Positions 52,251 to 60,981 of a stretch of 64,000 nt of DNA are shown in pieces (positions within the stretch are counted from its first letter, which is position 1; every line of letters begins with the position of its first letter). The notes below the pieces were generated by a model, which did not search any database, was not told the origin of the DNA, and worked only from the letters and a program-made list of their open reading frames with translations. Source of the stretch: an uncultured Granulosicoccaceae bacterium (GTDB lineage: Bacteria; Pseudomonadota; Gammaproteobacteria; Granulosicoccales; Granulosicoccaceae); assembly GCA_938041955.1 (NCBI GenBank), contig CALISD010000129.1, forward strand, positions 1 to 64,000, read 5' to 3'. Made by a program: the position numbers and the translations under genes.

Positions 52251-53126
52251 TCAAGTACCTGCTATGTATCGTTGTAAAAACAGTGTCACCAAGAATGCAG
52301 CGAACGCGAATGTCATTATCAAAAGACTACTGGTGGAGGCGATAAAAATGGCATCGACCAATGCAATGCCTGCGATCAAAGACACGACGGCTTTGGGTAT
52401 ATCTCCCTTTGCTTTTCTTTTAATAAGGTACAGGCAAAATATTACCCATGCGATGAATGCAAGCAGTGCAATCCATATTTGCGTATCACTAAAAAATGCA
52501 TATATGCCGTAAATTGCCGGAACAGCCAGGCACGCTACCGGCCACAGGTTTTTGACTTCACCAAGGTTCTCTTGCTTGGCAACGTAGGTGAGTCCGATCA
52601 GGTAGGCGAGCATGACTACCGCACCGATATACACCATGACTGATGGGCTTGCTGTAGCGGTAAATGCAGCGCAAAGATAGACGAGCATGCGGCACATGCC
52701 CATAACAATCGGGCTTAAAGGGTTGTTTTTGTGCCACGCGTTGTAAAGCGTGATCGCGGCACATAGAGCCAGGGCCAGTAACGTGGTGATAAACACATTG
52801 CTACCCCAACCATAGGCGGCCAGAAAAGTGAAGAAAACGGCACCTGCGAGCAAGGTGAATCCCGCGGCGAATACTTCTGCGGCTTTCACTTCACCAGCGG
52901 GTATTGGCCGCTCTGGACGCTCTTCTGCATCAATCTTTCGATCGAAGGCATCATTGAGGAACATGCCGCCTACATAGGCAAGAGACATTGCAATGACTAG
53001 CGTGGCTATATTTAAGTTGAAGGGGCTGACGCCGGCAAGTACGACCCCTGCCAGCGTGTTGCTCCAAACGGTGGGCAGGTTTGAAACTCTGCCAAGCTTT
53101 AAGATTGTTTTGGTGTTCCAGCTCAT
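52251..53126 (-). CDS. eboC: EboC, UbiA-family prenyltransferase
   Basis: The 291-residue protein has eight or nine transmembrane helices and the two Asp-rich prenyl-diphosphate motifs of the UbiA superfamily: NDAFDRKID (about 60) and, later, the second region. SNLPTVWSNTLAGV is a typical start. It ends the minus-strand pair with eboE: the eboE TGA overlaps this ATG by 4 bp. Ebo-cluster UbiA proteins prenylate an unknown acceptor; no ubiquinone genes are adjacent. Confidence 0.88.
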   Translation of the reverse strand: MSWNTKTILKLGRVSNLPTVWSNTLAGVVLAGVSPFNLNIATLVIAMSLAYVGGMFLNDAFDRKIDAEERPERPIPAGEVKAAEVFAAGFTLLAGAVFFTFLAAYGWGSNVFITTLLALALCAAITLYNAWHKNNPLSPIVMGMCRMLVYLCAAFTATASPSVMVYIGAVVMLAYLIGLTYVAKQENLGEVKNLWPVACLAVPAIYGIYAFFSDTQIWIALLAFIAWVIFCLYLIKRKAKGDIPKAVVSLIAGIALVDAIFIASTSSLLIMTFAFAAFLVTLFLQRYIAGT

Positions 53127-54325
53127 GATAATTGTTCACGTACCCAGTTGAGTTCGCGTGCTATTGCGTCTTCGATTGACTGGTTTTTATATTGATCGGG
53201 TAAGACGTTCCAGGTGTAGGTTTCTACTTCGAGGTGTTTGCTTATTGGATCTTCTTTGTGCAGCGCGAGTGCTTCTCGAATAAAAAACTGTGTTGACGAA
53301 AATTCACCCAGATCATCAAGAAATATCGGTACATGGAAATGTACTCTCCATTCGCGTGGCTTTTTATCGTCGGTGAGGTTTGCAAAAGCTTCCGGAAGGT
53401 CGGTATAGCGGTTGATTGTGCCGTCGTGATTTTCAATCACCTGGTGCAGGTACACCTGATCAACAAACGGTCGCAGAAGCTCTGCGCGTTCAGGGGTTAC
53501 CTGTTCAAGGCGCAAACCTGCACTTATTTGTAACTTACCGATTTGTACGTTGGCGTTTTTAAGCGAGCTTATGCAGGCCTTTGCATCTTCGAATTCTACT
53601 GCGGCGTGACATAGGTCGAGGCATAGCGTGAGGTGCTTTTGTAATAAAGCCTCTGCTTGTTGTGAGTTGACATCAATCTCTGCCTGCAGTTGTTTGACCG
53701 ATGCTGCGCTGAACAAATGATCTTGAAAAAAGGCAACTGATTCAGCGATGGTTTCAAGAAAACAGCAGGGTTCCGGTTCGAGCGCAAGCACGATGTTGAT
53801 GCCACGTGACTGCTCAAGTTTAGCCAAATGAATGCAGTGGCTGACCATTGTGCTTCTGATCAAATCGATGTCATCATCGTGGGTGACGCAGGCTTTAAAA
53901 GCACCGGGTACTGTGCTGATGCTGCCAGTTTGTCCTTCGGGCAAAAATTCTGCGAATACGTCCGCCAGTTGATTGGTGTAGCGTAGTCGCTCCGGATCTT
54001 TCCAGTCAGGCAGGTAGACGTCTTCTTTTACGCGTGTGCCGTGGAACGGTCCATAGGGGAAGCCATTGATCGTAAATACATAGCTTTGGTGTTCATCCAG
54101 CAGCTTTTTGAACTGCTCGAGTTGATCCGGCCGGGCAAGGTCCGATACTGCGGCGGCCGAGAGCCTTAGGCCAATGCCGAAATCATCGGTGCAGTTAAGT
54201 GCGTCACGAACCAGGGGAATGTATTTTTCTACGTTGCCGAGCACCTCCGCCCAGCTTTCACCCGGATGGATGTTTGAGCAGTAGGTGAGGTGGTCTGTTG
54301 CGCCGTGGCTATGTTGCAATTGCAT
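53123..54325 (-). CDS. eboE: EboE, TIM-barrel metabolite traffic protein
   Basis: The 400-residue protein belongs to the xylose-isomerase-like TIM-barrel group with the diagnostic EboE opening LTYCSNIHPGESWAEV. Later come VFTINGFPYGPFHGTRVK, LALEPEPCCFLET and WRVHFHVPIFLD, with metal-type Glu/His positions. It overlaps eboC by 4 bp (ATGA). The Ebo cluster is needed in cyanobacteria for exporting the scytonemin monomer and, in Pseudomonas, is linked to an anti-grazer trait; the reaction is not known. Confidence 0.9.
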   Translation of the reverse strand: MQLQHSHGATDHLTYCSNIHPGESWAEVLGNVEKYIPLVRDALNCTDDFGIGLRLSAAAVSDLARPDQLEQFKKLLDEHQSYVFTINGFPYGPFHGTRVKEDVYLPDWKDPERLRYTNQLADVFAEFLPEGQTGSISTVPGAFKACVTHDDDIDLIRSTMVSHCIHLAKLEQSRGINIVLALEPEPCCFLETIAESVAFFQDHLFSAASVKQLQAEIDVNSQQAEALLQKHLTLCLDLCHAAVEFEDAKACISSLKNANVQIGKLQISAGLRLEQVTPERAELLRPFVDQVYLHQVIENHDGTINRYTDLPEAFANLTDDKKPREWRVHFHVPIFLDDLGEFSSTQFFIREALALHKEDPISKHLEVETYTWNVLPDQYKNQSIEDAIARELNWVREQLS

Positions 54326-54410
54326 AAGTGGTTAACTTGCTGTTGATCATATCGATAGTGAAGCACGAATACGGTTGCAATAAAACATCCTTGCTCAGTA
54401 TTATGGTCAG

Positions 54411-55793
54411 ATGGAGAAAACACTTGTAATTTTAGTCGTCGGCCTAAGCCCGGCACTCGTGGGCGAGCATACCCCTCATCTTCAAAAGCTGGCTCGCAAG
54501 GGAGGTATGCGTGCACTGACTGCAGTGACGCCAGCCGTGACCTGTACGGCGCAATCGACGCTACTGACAGGAGAATTGCCTGCAGAGCACGGTATCGTCG
54601 CCAATGGCTGGTACTTCCGTGATCTGTCTGAGGTGTGGCTGTGGCGCCAATCAAATAAGCTGGTCGGTGGAGAGAAAATCTGGGAGGCCGGTAAAGCCAA
54701 AAACCCTGACTTCACCTGTGCAAAGATGTTCTGGTGGTACAACATGTACTCAACTGCCGACTGGAGTGCGACACCGCGCCCTATGTACCCTGCAGACGGT
54801 CGTAAAATCCCTGATCACTATGCTTATCCTGCAGAGTTGCACGATGAGCTTGATGCCAAATTGGGTCAGTTTCCGTTGTTTAAGTTCTGGGGGCCTGCGG
54901 CGGACATCACTTCCAGTAAGTGGATAGCGGATGCCACCCGTCATATGCTGGAAACACGTGAACCGACGCTTACGCTCACCTATCTGCCGCATCTTGACTA
55001 CAATTTGCAGCGTCTCGGGCCAGACCTTGAACACGCAGATATCCAACGTGATCTACATCAGATAGACGAACTGTGCGGCCAGCTAATTGAAACGGCTGAG
55101 AGCCAGGGTCAGCATGTCATTATTGTGTCTGAATACGGAATTACCCCGGTGACTGATGCAGTGCATATCAATCGGGCGTTGCGTGAGGCAGGCTTGCTGA
55201 AGGTAAGGGTTGAAAAGGATCACGAACAATTTGATGCGGGTGCGTCAGATGCATTTGCGGTTGCTGATCATCAACTGGCGCATGTGTATATCAATAATTC
55301 TGAATGCTACGAACAGACGCGTTCTATTTTACAACAGCTGGATGGCGTTGAGCATGTGCTGGATGAGCAGGGCAAAAAAGAGTGGGGTTTGGATCACCCG
55401 CGGGCGGGGGAGTTGGTGGCGATCTCGCACGCTGATAGATGGTTTAGCTACTACTACTGGTTAGATGATGAGCGCGCACCGGACTATGCCAGAACGGTTG
55501 ATATCCATCGCAAGCCTGGATATGACCCGGTCGAGCTGTTTGTTGACCCGGAAATAAAAATGCCAATGGCAGCGATCGCTTCACGGGTAGCCAGAAAGAA
55601 ACTCGGATTTCGAACCTTGTTGGATGTTATATCGTTAAAAGATACCAAGCTGGTTAAAGGTTCTCACGGCAGGCCTACTGATGACCCGCAACATGGGCCG
55701 GTTTTGATCAGTTCATCAGCGCAGCATTTGCCATCAGGAGATGTGCACTCGACTGAGTTTAAGGCGTTGGTGTTAAAGCATATCTTCGGCTAG
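54411..55793 (+). CDS. eboF: EboF, alkaline phosphatase/nucleotide pyrophosphatase-like protein
   Basis: The 460-residue protein is a type I phosphodiesterase/nucleotide pyrophosphatase-fold enzyme. It has an N-terminal GLSPALV, the catalytic Thr region PAVTCTAQSTLLTGELPAEHGIVANGW (short: VTCTAQST...AEHG), LPHLDYNLQR, VSEYGI, and late metal His segments (ADHQLAHVY, KGSHGRP). No signal peptide is visible. It is divergent from eboE across about 85 bp, so they probably share a promoter region. Its stop codon overlaps a palindromic element. Confidence 0.9.
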   Translation: MEKTLVILVVGLSPALVGEHTPHLQKLARKGGMRALTAVTPAVTCTAQSTLLTGELPAEHGIVANGWYFRDLSEVWLWRQSNKLVGGEKIWEAGKAKNPDFTCAKMFWWYNMYSTADWSATPRPMYPADGRKIPDHYAYPAELHDELDAKLGQFPLFKFWGPAADITSSKWIADATRHMLETREPTLTLTYLPHLDYNLQRLGPDLEHADIQRDLHQIDELCGQLIETAESQGQHVIIVSEYGITPVTDAVHINRALREAGLLKVRVEKDHEQFDAGASDAFAVADHQLAHVYINNSECYEQTRSILQQLDGVEHVLDEQGKKEWGLDHPRAGELVAISHADRWFSYYYWLDDERAPDYARTVDIHRKPGYDPVELFVDPEIKMPMAAIASRVARKKLGFRTLLDVISLKDTKLVKGSHGRPTDDPQHGPVLISSSAQHLPSGDVHSTEFKALVLKHIFG

Positions 55794-55958
55794 GAGCTTG
55801 TCGGAGAACTAGGGGGTCGTAGCGAGGTTGTGAGATTTTAGGTCAGATATTTCGATCGATTAGAGGCGAATAATCATTCTTCTTTTAACGATATGGATCG
55901 AAATAGCTGGCCAAAAATATCGCGACCGCCGTAGATCATAGTTCTTGGACAAGCTCCT
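55792..55958. repeat. 167-bp imperfect palindrome, MITE-like, at the eboF stop
   Basis: Near-perfect 20-bp arms AGGAGCTTGTCGGAGAACTA (55792-55811) and TAGTTCTTGGACAAGCTCCT (55939-55958) flank further pairing, such as TATTTCGATC with GATCGAAATA. The left end uses the last two bases of the eboF stop codon. It could be a miniature mobile element or a bidirectional terminator. Confidence 0.65.
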
Positions 55959-56169
55959 TGGGGGCGGCGCTATTGTGAGATAGCGTTCCAATAGGCGACC
56001 GCAGTAGCGGTTCGTCTATGGATGGTCCTGGCTTTGTTTGCAAAGTTATTTATCGATTAATTAAATGGCAGAGCGAGCCAGATATCCCACGCTCACGCTT
56101 TGGGTTTCCCCGAAATTGATGCTGACCAATGTCATTCATTGGTCGATAGGTTGTAGCGTCGTATGAAGG
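55794..56169. other. Convergent gap with two repeats
   Basis: The gap between eboF and the cytochrome gene contains the palindromic element above and, at 56086-56123, a third, diverged copy of the dispersed repeat (CACGCTCACGC then GGGTTTCCCCGAA). No gene. Confidence 0.6.
56086..56123. repeat. Dispersed repeat copy 3, diverged
   Basis: CCCACGCTCACGCTTTGGG then TTTCCCCGAAATTG matches the copies near 48830 and 51480 at most of the conserved positions. Confidence 0.4.
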
Positions 56170-56916
56170 CTATGGAGAAAATTGATTGCTTTGTACGTAC
56201 GCGACAATGGCTTTACGTTCTTCCAGTGTGAATACGCTTTTCCACGCTGGCATCTTTCTAAAACCGTCGGTCACTCGATTAAAAACAAACTCTGGTTTGT
56301 AACGAGCCGGAGTTAATTTCGGTGCCTTACCGGGGTAGGCAGAGTTTCCGTGACAGTGCCGGCATTGTTTGGCCCACAGTTCGCCACCAATGGTTATTGC
56401 CTCAGCGTTTGCAAGGTATTCTTCATCGAATGTTGGGGTTTCCTCTTCTTCCTCTTCTTTTAACACTGGCAGCGAAACAGTGGCGATAGCCTCAGCGCTA
56501 ACAACGCTGCTTGATTCAGGCTCGTAAGCAGGCGAAAAGCTAATCAGATAGGCGAGCAGGTCTTTTATTTCCTGTTCTTTGCGTAAGCCTTCAAATCCCA
56601 TGATGGTACCCGGGATATAACGTGCTGGGCCTGCAAGAAAAATATACAGACTTTTTTCATCCCAAAGCAGTTGTTCGTCTTCGCCTTTGGCACGCATAGC
56701 ATCTGAGTAGATGGTGTATCCATCAGCTTTGCCAGCGATTCGACCGAATACGTGGTTTAGAGTCGGCCCCACGGTATGGCTTGCACCTTCTCCAATGGCG
56801 TGGCAGCTGGAGCATTGTTTAAATAGCTCTTCGCCTTTGACCGGATTGGGCGCGGAGGAGGCCTGTTGTGCGAAAAATGTAGCGAATAACAGGGTGCTAA
56901 GGACGACAGCTTTCAT
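56170..56916 (-). CDS. Di-haem cytochrome c, periplasmic
   Basis: The 248-residue protein has a signal peptide (about 1-21) and two haem-binding motifs, CSSCH (residues 35-39) and CRHCH (185-189). A Glu-rich linker (LKEEEEEETP) separates them, suggesting two class I cytochrome c domains in tandem. The first domain has the GPTLNHVFGR and IPGTIMGFEG (axial Met) segments. A likely role is accepting electrons from the PQQ sugar dehydrogenase encoded 120 bp upstream on the same strand. Confidence 0.88.
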   Translation of the reverse strand: MKAVVLSTLLFATFFAQQASSAPNPVKGEELFKQCSSCHAIGEGASHTVGPTLNHVFGRIAGKADGYTIYSDAMRAKGEDEQLLWDEKSLYIFLAGPARYIPGTIMGFEGLRKEQEIKDLLAYLISFSPAYEPESSSVVSAEAIATVSLPVLKEEEEEETPTFDEEYLANAEAITIGGELWAKQCRHCHGNSAYPGKAPKLTPARYKPEFVFNRVTDGFRKMPAWKSVFTLEERKAIVAYVQSNQFSP

Positions 56917-56984
56917 ATTTTTCAGCTCGCGATTAGTGTCTAATCGTTAGAGATAGTGCAGGAGTTGGAGTCAATTTGTGTGTA

Positions 56985-57012
56985 CAAAAACTGCCCACGT
57001 ATTGTGGGCAGT
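56985..57012 (-). terminator. Intrinsic terminator after the sugar dehydrogenase gene
   Basis: ACTGCCCAC/GTGGGCAGT forms a 9-bp stem with a 5-base loop; on the minus strand it is followed by TTTTTG. It lies between the dehydrogenase gene and the cytochrome gene, so the cytochrome is either read through or separately promoted. Confidence 0.75.
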
Positions 57013-57036
57013 CATACACATTGCTACTTGTTGGTC

Positions 57037-58341
57037 TTATTCTGCGGGTACGACCTTATAGATCGTATCCAGTGAACCAACCGGGCCTGTAGTGATTGAA
57101 GTCAACGCGTAGACTTCACCATCGTTGTCCTGTGCAAAAGCCAGGATGTAAGGTCGATCACCAGGCATGTTAACCACCTCGGTCTCACTCATTTCCCATT
57201 TGCCGTCATCACCAGGTGAACCTACAAATACCTGGCCTTTCATTGAAGCGAAAGACTGACTCCAGTCGCCAAAGATATACTTGCCTTTCCAGGCGTCTAC
57301 AGCACCACGATATACGTAACCACCAGTGACTGATATGCCCTTACAACCGTCAGGCTGTGCAGTACAGTTGTTGTATTCCATGACAGGTTCAATCAAGCCG
57401 GCTGTATCACACGCTGCTGGATGATCATCAGGAGTAGTGTATTCGAAGCAATGCTTGCCTTCCATCATACGCCAGCCGTAGTTGCCGCCTTTTTCGATGA
57501 TATCAATTTCTTCAAAGCTGTTTTGCTGCACATCACCACACATCAGCTTGCCGTCTTCCATATCGAAAGAACAACGCCACGGGTTACGTAAGCCATACGC
57601 CCAGATTTCTGGCTGCGCGTCATCTCTGCCAACAAACGGGTTGTCAGAAGGGACGGCATAGTTTTTACCATTCTCTGATTTGTTAACGTCAACGCGTAGA
57701 ATTTTACCAAGGTGAGTGGTTAGATCCTGTCCGTTGCCTTCAGTAACGTTGTGGCCGATACCCCAGTCATTTGCATAACCGCCGTCACCCATACTGATGT
57801 AAAGCATGCCGTCAGGACCAAAGCCGATCCAATGACCGTTGTGGTTGAATTGTGGCCAGTCAGTGGCAGTAATGATTCGCATTGATGCAGGGTTTGCAAC
57901 GTTTGGATCATCTGAGGAAACTGTGAATTCAGCTACTGTGTTGGTGTGATCCCACCAGAATTCTTTACCCAAATCAGCGTCGAAATCAAGGTGGCCGCTA
58001 TAGGCGACGTAGAACTTACCGTTTGATTTGAATTCAGGATGGAAAGCCAGGCCAAGTAGACCGCGCTCGTCAAAATCTGAGAATTGATTGACGATGAGGT
58101 TTCGAATATCTAGAAAAGGGGTAGCTTCGAGTTCGCCTTCAGCGTTAATTACTCTTACGCGGCCAAACTGTTCGATAACGAATTTGCGGTCATCACCAGT
58201 TGGCTGAACCATCGCCAGTGGTGCGTTGACACCGGTGACATAAGGTTCAAGTTTGATTTTTACAGATTCGGCTTGAGCAGGGGCTACAGCGATAAGGGCT
58301 GTACTCAATGCGGTTGCCATCAACAGTTTTTTCAACTGCAT
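57037..58341 (-). CDS. PQQ-dependent sugar dehydrogenase (Gdh/Ylii-like)
   Basis: The 434-residue protein has a signal peptide (cleavage after APAQA, about residue 24) and a six-bladed propeller of the soluble aldose/sorbosone dehydrogenase type: FVIEQFGRVRVINAEG, DERGLLGLAFHPEFKSNG, NHNGHWIGFGPDGMLYISMGDGG (short: FGPDGMLYIS, MGDGG), YGLRNPWRCSFD and GGNYGWRMMEG. The family oxidises sugars in the periplasm using PQQ. It sits inside the ebo locus but does not belong to the known set. Confidence 0.9.
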   Translation of the reverse strand: MQLKKLLMATALSTALIAVAPAQAESVKIKLEPYVTGVNAPLAMVQPTGDDRKFVIEQFGRVRVINAEGELEATPFLDIRNLIVNQFSDFDERGLLGLAFHPEFKSNGKFYVAYSGHLDFDADLGKEFWWDHTNTVAEFTVSSDDPNVANPASMRIITATDWPQFNHNGHWIGFGPDGMLYISMGDGGYANDWGIGHNVTEGNGQDLTTHLGKILRVDVNKSENGKNYAVPSDNPFVGRDDAQPEIWAYGLRNPWRCSFDMEDGKLMCGDVQQNSFEEIDIIEKGGNYGWRMMEGKHCFEYTTPDDHPAACDTAGLIEPVMEYNNCTAQPDGCKGISVTGGYVYRGAVDAWKGKYIFGDWSQSFASMKGQVFVGSPGDDGKWEMSETEVVNMPGDRPYILAFAQDNDGEVYALTSITTGPVGSLDTIYKVVPAE

Positions 58342-58400
58342 GGGATTCTCCTCCGGGTTGTTGGGCTAATGCACGTGCATGCATTTGCAGCTGCGCTGGT

Positions 58401-58433
58401 AAAAGCGCGGTATGCGAAGAACATTCGCATACC
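58401..58433 (-). terminator. Intrinsic terminator after idi
   Basis: CGGTATGCGAA/TTCGCATACCG is an 11-bp stem with a 5-base loop. Reading on the minus strand, TTTT follows shortly after. It marks the end of the eboD-eboA-eboB-idi operon. Confidence 0.75.
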
Positions 58434-58541
58434 GTAGGAAGTTATCACATGATTGCACTGAAGAATAGAAAAATGAATACGACTGCAGCCCGCGGAGTAT
58501 TTTGGTAATAATTGAGTGCAAAACGTGGAGCGAGGAAGGGC

Positions 58542-59117
58542 TTAGACCAGCAGCTCGCTTATCATTTGCCGGTGATTGCACATGTAGATTTTAAACCATT
58601 CAGTGAAGGTTTCAGGTCGCTTACTGATCTGATCCAATATTTCAGAGATGGTGAGCCATTCAATGGAATCGACTTCTGCAGGGTTAAAGGTTTCCACATT
58701 GTTCTTCGCATTGTGGCTGCCATGGAAGCAGTGAACATGTTCATTTTCAAACAGTTCTCCAACCTTTGCGGCGTAATCGATCGACCCGAATCTTTGTAAC
58801 GGAACTTGCCAGCCGAGCTCTTCATTCAATCGACGCTGGGCACAATCGTATACCGTTTCATTCCAACGCGGGTGAGAACACACTGTGTTAGCCCATAGGC
58901 CTGCCGAGTGATATTTTGTTTCAGCGCGGCGTTGCAGTAACAGGCGGTCTTCGTGAAAGACGAAGATGGATATCGCTACATGGGGAATATTTTTTATATG
59001 CGCTTCCAGCTTGTCTATGGCGTAAAAGCTCTTGGCAGACAGGCTTTCTATTGCTGTTATTTGCTCATGCAGACCAATATCTCGTAAGGCGCTTTCTGGT
59101 GCGGAACAGTTATTCAT
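58542..59117 (-). CDS. idi: Isopentenyl-diphosphate delta-isomerase, type 1
   Basis: The 191-residue protein has the type 1 fold with a NUDIX-like core: LQRRAETKYHSAGLWANTVCSHPRWNE contains the catalytic Cys and a metal His, and RRLNEELGW holds the Glu ligands. It converts IPP to DMAPP. Its ATG overlaps the eboB stop by 4 bp, so it is translated with the ebo genes. That supplies the allylic substrate logic for the UbiA-type EboC, an inference. Confidence 0.92.
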   Translation of the reverse strand: MNNCSAPESALRDIGLHEQITAIESLSAKSFYAIDKLEAHIKNIPHVAISIFVFHEDRLLLQRRAETKYHSAGLWANTVCSHPRWNETVYDCAQRRLNEELGWQVPLQRFGSIDYAAKVGELFENEHVHCFHGSHNAKNNVETFNPAEVDSIEWLTISEILDQISKRPETFTEWFKIYMCNHRQMISELLV

Positions 59118-60040
59118 TCGATGATTAAGTTATTGGCATTCCGTTTGACTGCTGCGTCCTCAACCAGCGGTTCACGACCGCCGCGTAATATTGAGTTGCC
59201 CTCGTAGACTGTGCGCTGGTCAATAGCGGTGGGATTTAACCAGTGGTCTTCGCTCATTTGCCCGCTTTGACCATAGGCACTGAGTGCATTTTGATAGCAG
59301 ACCATACGCACCTGATCTTCAGGTATTCCGCGTTCCAATGCAAGACGCGCCGTTTTCGCAACCCCCAGCGGTTCTGAGATACCCCAGTCACATGCGGAGT
59401 CAACCATGATTCTTTCCGCGCCGTATTCGGTCAGTATATCAACCATGCGGGAATTACCCATTTTGGTAGACGGGTATATTGAAAACGCTGCCCAATAGCC
59501 CCGGTCCAGCACTTCACGAACGGTTTCTTCGTTGTTGTGGTCAACGATAATTTTTGATGGGTCCATGCCGTGCTCTTCACAAACATCCATCGATCGCGAG
59601 GTGCCTCGTTTTTTATCACGATGAGGGGTATGGATCATGACAGGCAGGTCCAGCTCTTTCGCCAGTTCCAGCTGTAACCGGAAGTATTTGTCTTCCAGCT
59701 CTGTTTGCTCGTCGTAGCCAATTTCCCCGATCGCGACCACGCCTTCCTTGAGTGCGAAGCGCGGTAATATTTCCATCACCGCTTCTGCTAATTCGGCGTT
59801 ATTGGCTTCCTTGGAATTAAGACCCACGGTGCAGTAGTGTCTGATACCGAATTGACCGGCACGAAAGCGTTCAAAGCCTATGATCGCAGACAAGTAATCT
59901 ATGTAGGTGCCGACGTGCGTTCTGGGTTGCCCGACCCAAAACGAAGGTTCTATTACGGCCACTACGCCCGCAGCGGCCATCGCTTCATAATCGTCCGTGG
60001 TGCGCGAGATCATGTGGGCATGCGGGTCAATAAACATCAT
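59114..60040 (-). CDS. eboB: EboB, TatD-like metal-dependent hydrolase
   Basis: The 308-residue protein starts with FIDPHAHMISR (His-x-His metal pair), has GEIGYDEQ (Glu), VMIHTPHRDKKRG (His), IVDHNNEETV (His) and MVDSACDWG (Asp), so all TatD-type metal ligands are visible. The substrate is unknown. It overlaps eboA upstream and idi downstream by 4 bp each. Confidence 0.9.
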   Translation of the reverse strand: MMFIDPHAHMISRTTDDYEAMAAAGVVAVIEPSFWVGQPRTHVGTYIDYLSAIIGFERFRAGQFGIRHYCTVGLNSKEANNAELAEAVMEILPRFALKEGVVAIGEIGYDEQTELEDKYFRLQLELAKELDLPVMIHTPHRDKKRGTSRSMDVCEEHGMDPSKIIVDHNNEETVREVLDRGYWAAFSIYPSTKMGNSRMVDILTEYGAERIMVDSACDWGISEPLGVAKTARLALERGIPEDQVRMVCYQNALSAYGQSGQMSEDHWLNPTAIDQRTVYEGNSILRGGREPLVEDAAVKRNANNLIIE

Positions 60041-60942
60041 AGTGAGTTACCTGACTGGTGCTGTTGGCGCTGGTAAATGACATCCCACGTGATATTGCCG
60101 TTGGCTATTTCAGCCATGGTCTCAGGGTAGGAAGCAGTAAGTTGTTGGGCGCGTTGTTGTACATTGGGGTCTGTACACTGGCTAAGTGCCAGCACCCCGG
60201 CTTGATGCTCTGTGGCAACAGTGGACTCGGCAGTTTGCTGTAGGTCGTCAATCATTGCAGCAGTAGCGTGTGGGCCGACACAACGCCACAGCTCTGATGT
60301 GACCGGTCGCCCGGCAGCTCTGCGTTCATGTGCGTAGTCGCGTAAAATAATGGCTAGCTCTTTGTTGCTGCGGCTATCGATACCGTAGATGGGAGCCAGT
60401 GTGCTGTCGATGAATAGCGCCTTCAGCACCATATGATTCCAACGGTTTTCGTCAAAATGATTTGCCGGGTAGGGGTTGTTGTGGGCGATCGCCTCAAAGA
60501 CGGCGCGCATGTTGGTTCGAAGTCCTTCGGCCACTTGCTGATCTAGCTTTTCGCTTTTCGGAAAAAGCGCCATTCCGCTGTAGAGCGCAATTGACTCCGC
60601 GAGGTCAGCGTTGCGGCAGAGATCGGTTATTGTGTCGCCGAAGCCCTGTGTGTCGTGCTCTGCAAGTCGGCACAGTACAGCAATTCGAGCAGCGCAATCG
60701 ATGCTCCAGCCACCGGGGTTCCAGCCGCTTATCGCGTTGTTCGCGTCGGCAAGTTCTGTGTCAGACAGGTTGAGGTCTTCGCGGCCTAGTTTGCGGGGTA
60801 TTAGACCCAATGTGATGTGTAGTTCGCGGTCAGAATTAGATGTTAGAACCTTTTTTAGCTGCGATTGTAGCCAACTTGAATGTTCGTCACTGAGTCGATG
60901 ACCGAGCCATTGCTCTAGCAGATCTACTGCTTTACTTGTCAT
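60037..60942 (-). CDS. eboA: EboA domain protein
   Basis: The 301-residue helical protein matches the EboA domain: a beginning with VDLLEQWL, LHITLGLIPRKLG, GGWSIDCAARIAVLCRL, FDENRWNHMVLKALF and YAHERRAAGRPV. No catalytic motif is known for the family. It lies 39 bp after eboD and overlaps eboB by 4 bp. Confidence 0.88.
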   Translation of the reverse strand: MTSKAVDLLEQWLGHRLSDEHSSWLQSQLKKVLTSNSDRELHITLGLIPRKLGREDLNLSDTELADANNAISGWNPGGWSIDCAARIAVLCRLAEHDTQGFGDTITDLCRNADLAESIALYSGMALFPKSEKLDQQVAEGLRTNMRAVFEAIAHNNPYPANHFDENRWNHMVLKALFIDSTLAPIYGIDSRSNKELAIILRDYAHERRAAGRPVTSELWRCVGPHATAAMIDDLQQTAESTVATEHQAGVLALSQCTDPNVQQRAQQLTASYPETMAEIANGNITWDVIYQRQQHQSGNSL

Positions 60943-60981
60943 AGTGATCCCGCGGTGCGTATGTTGTTAGGCGGAGGTCTT

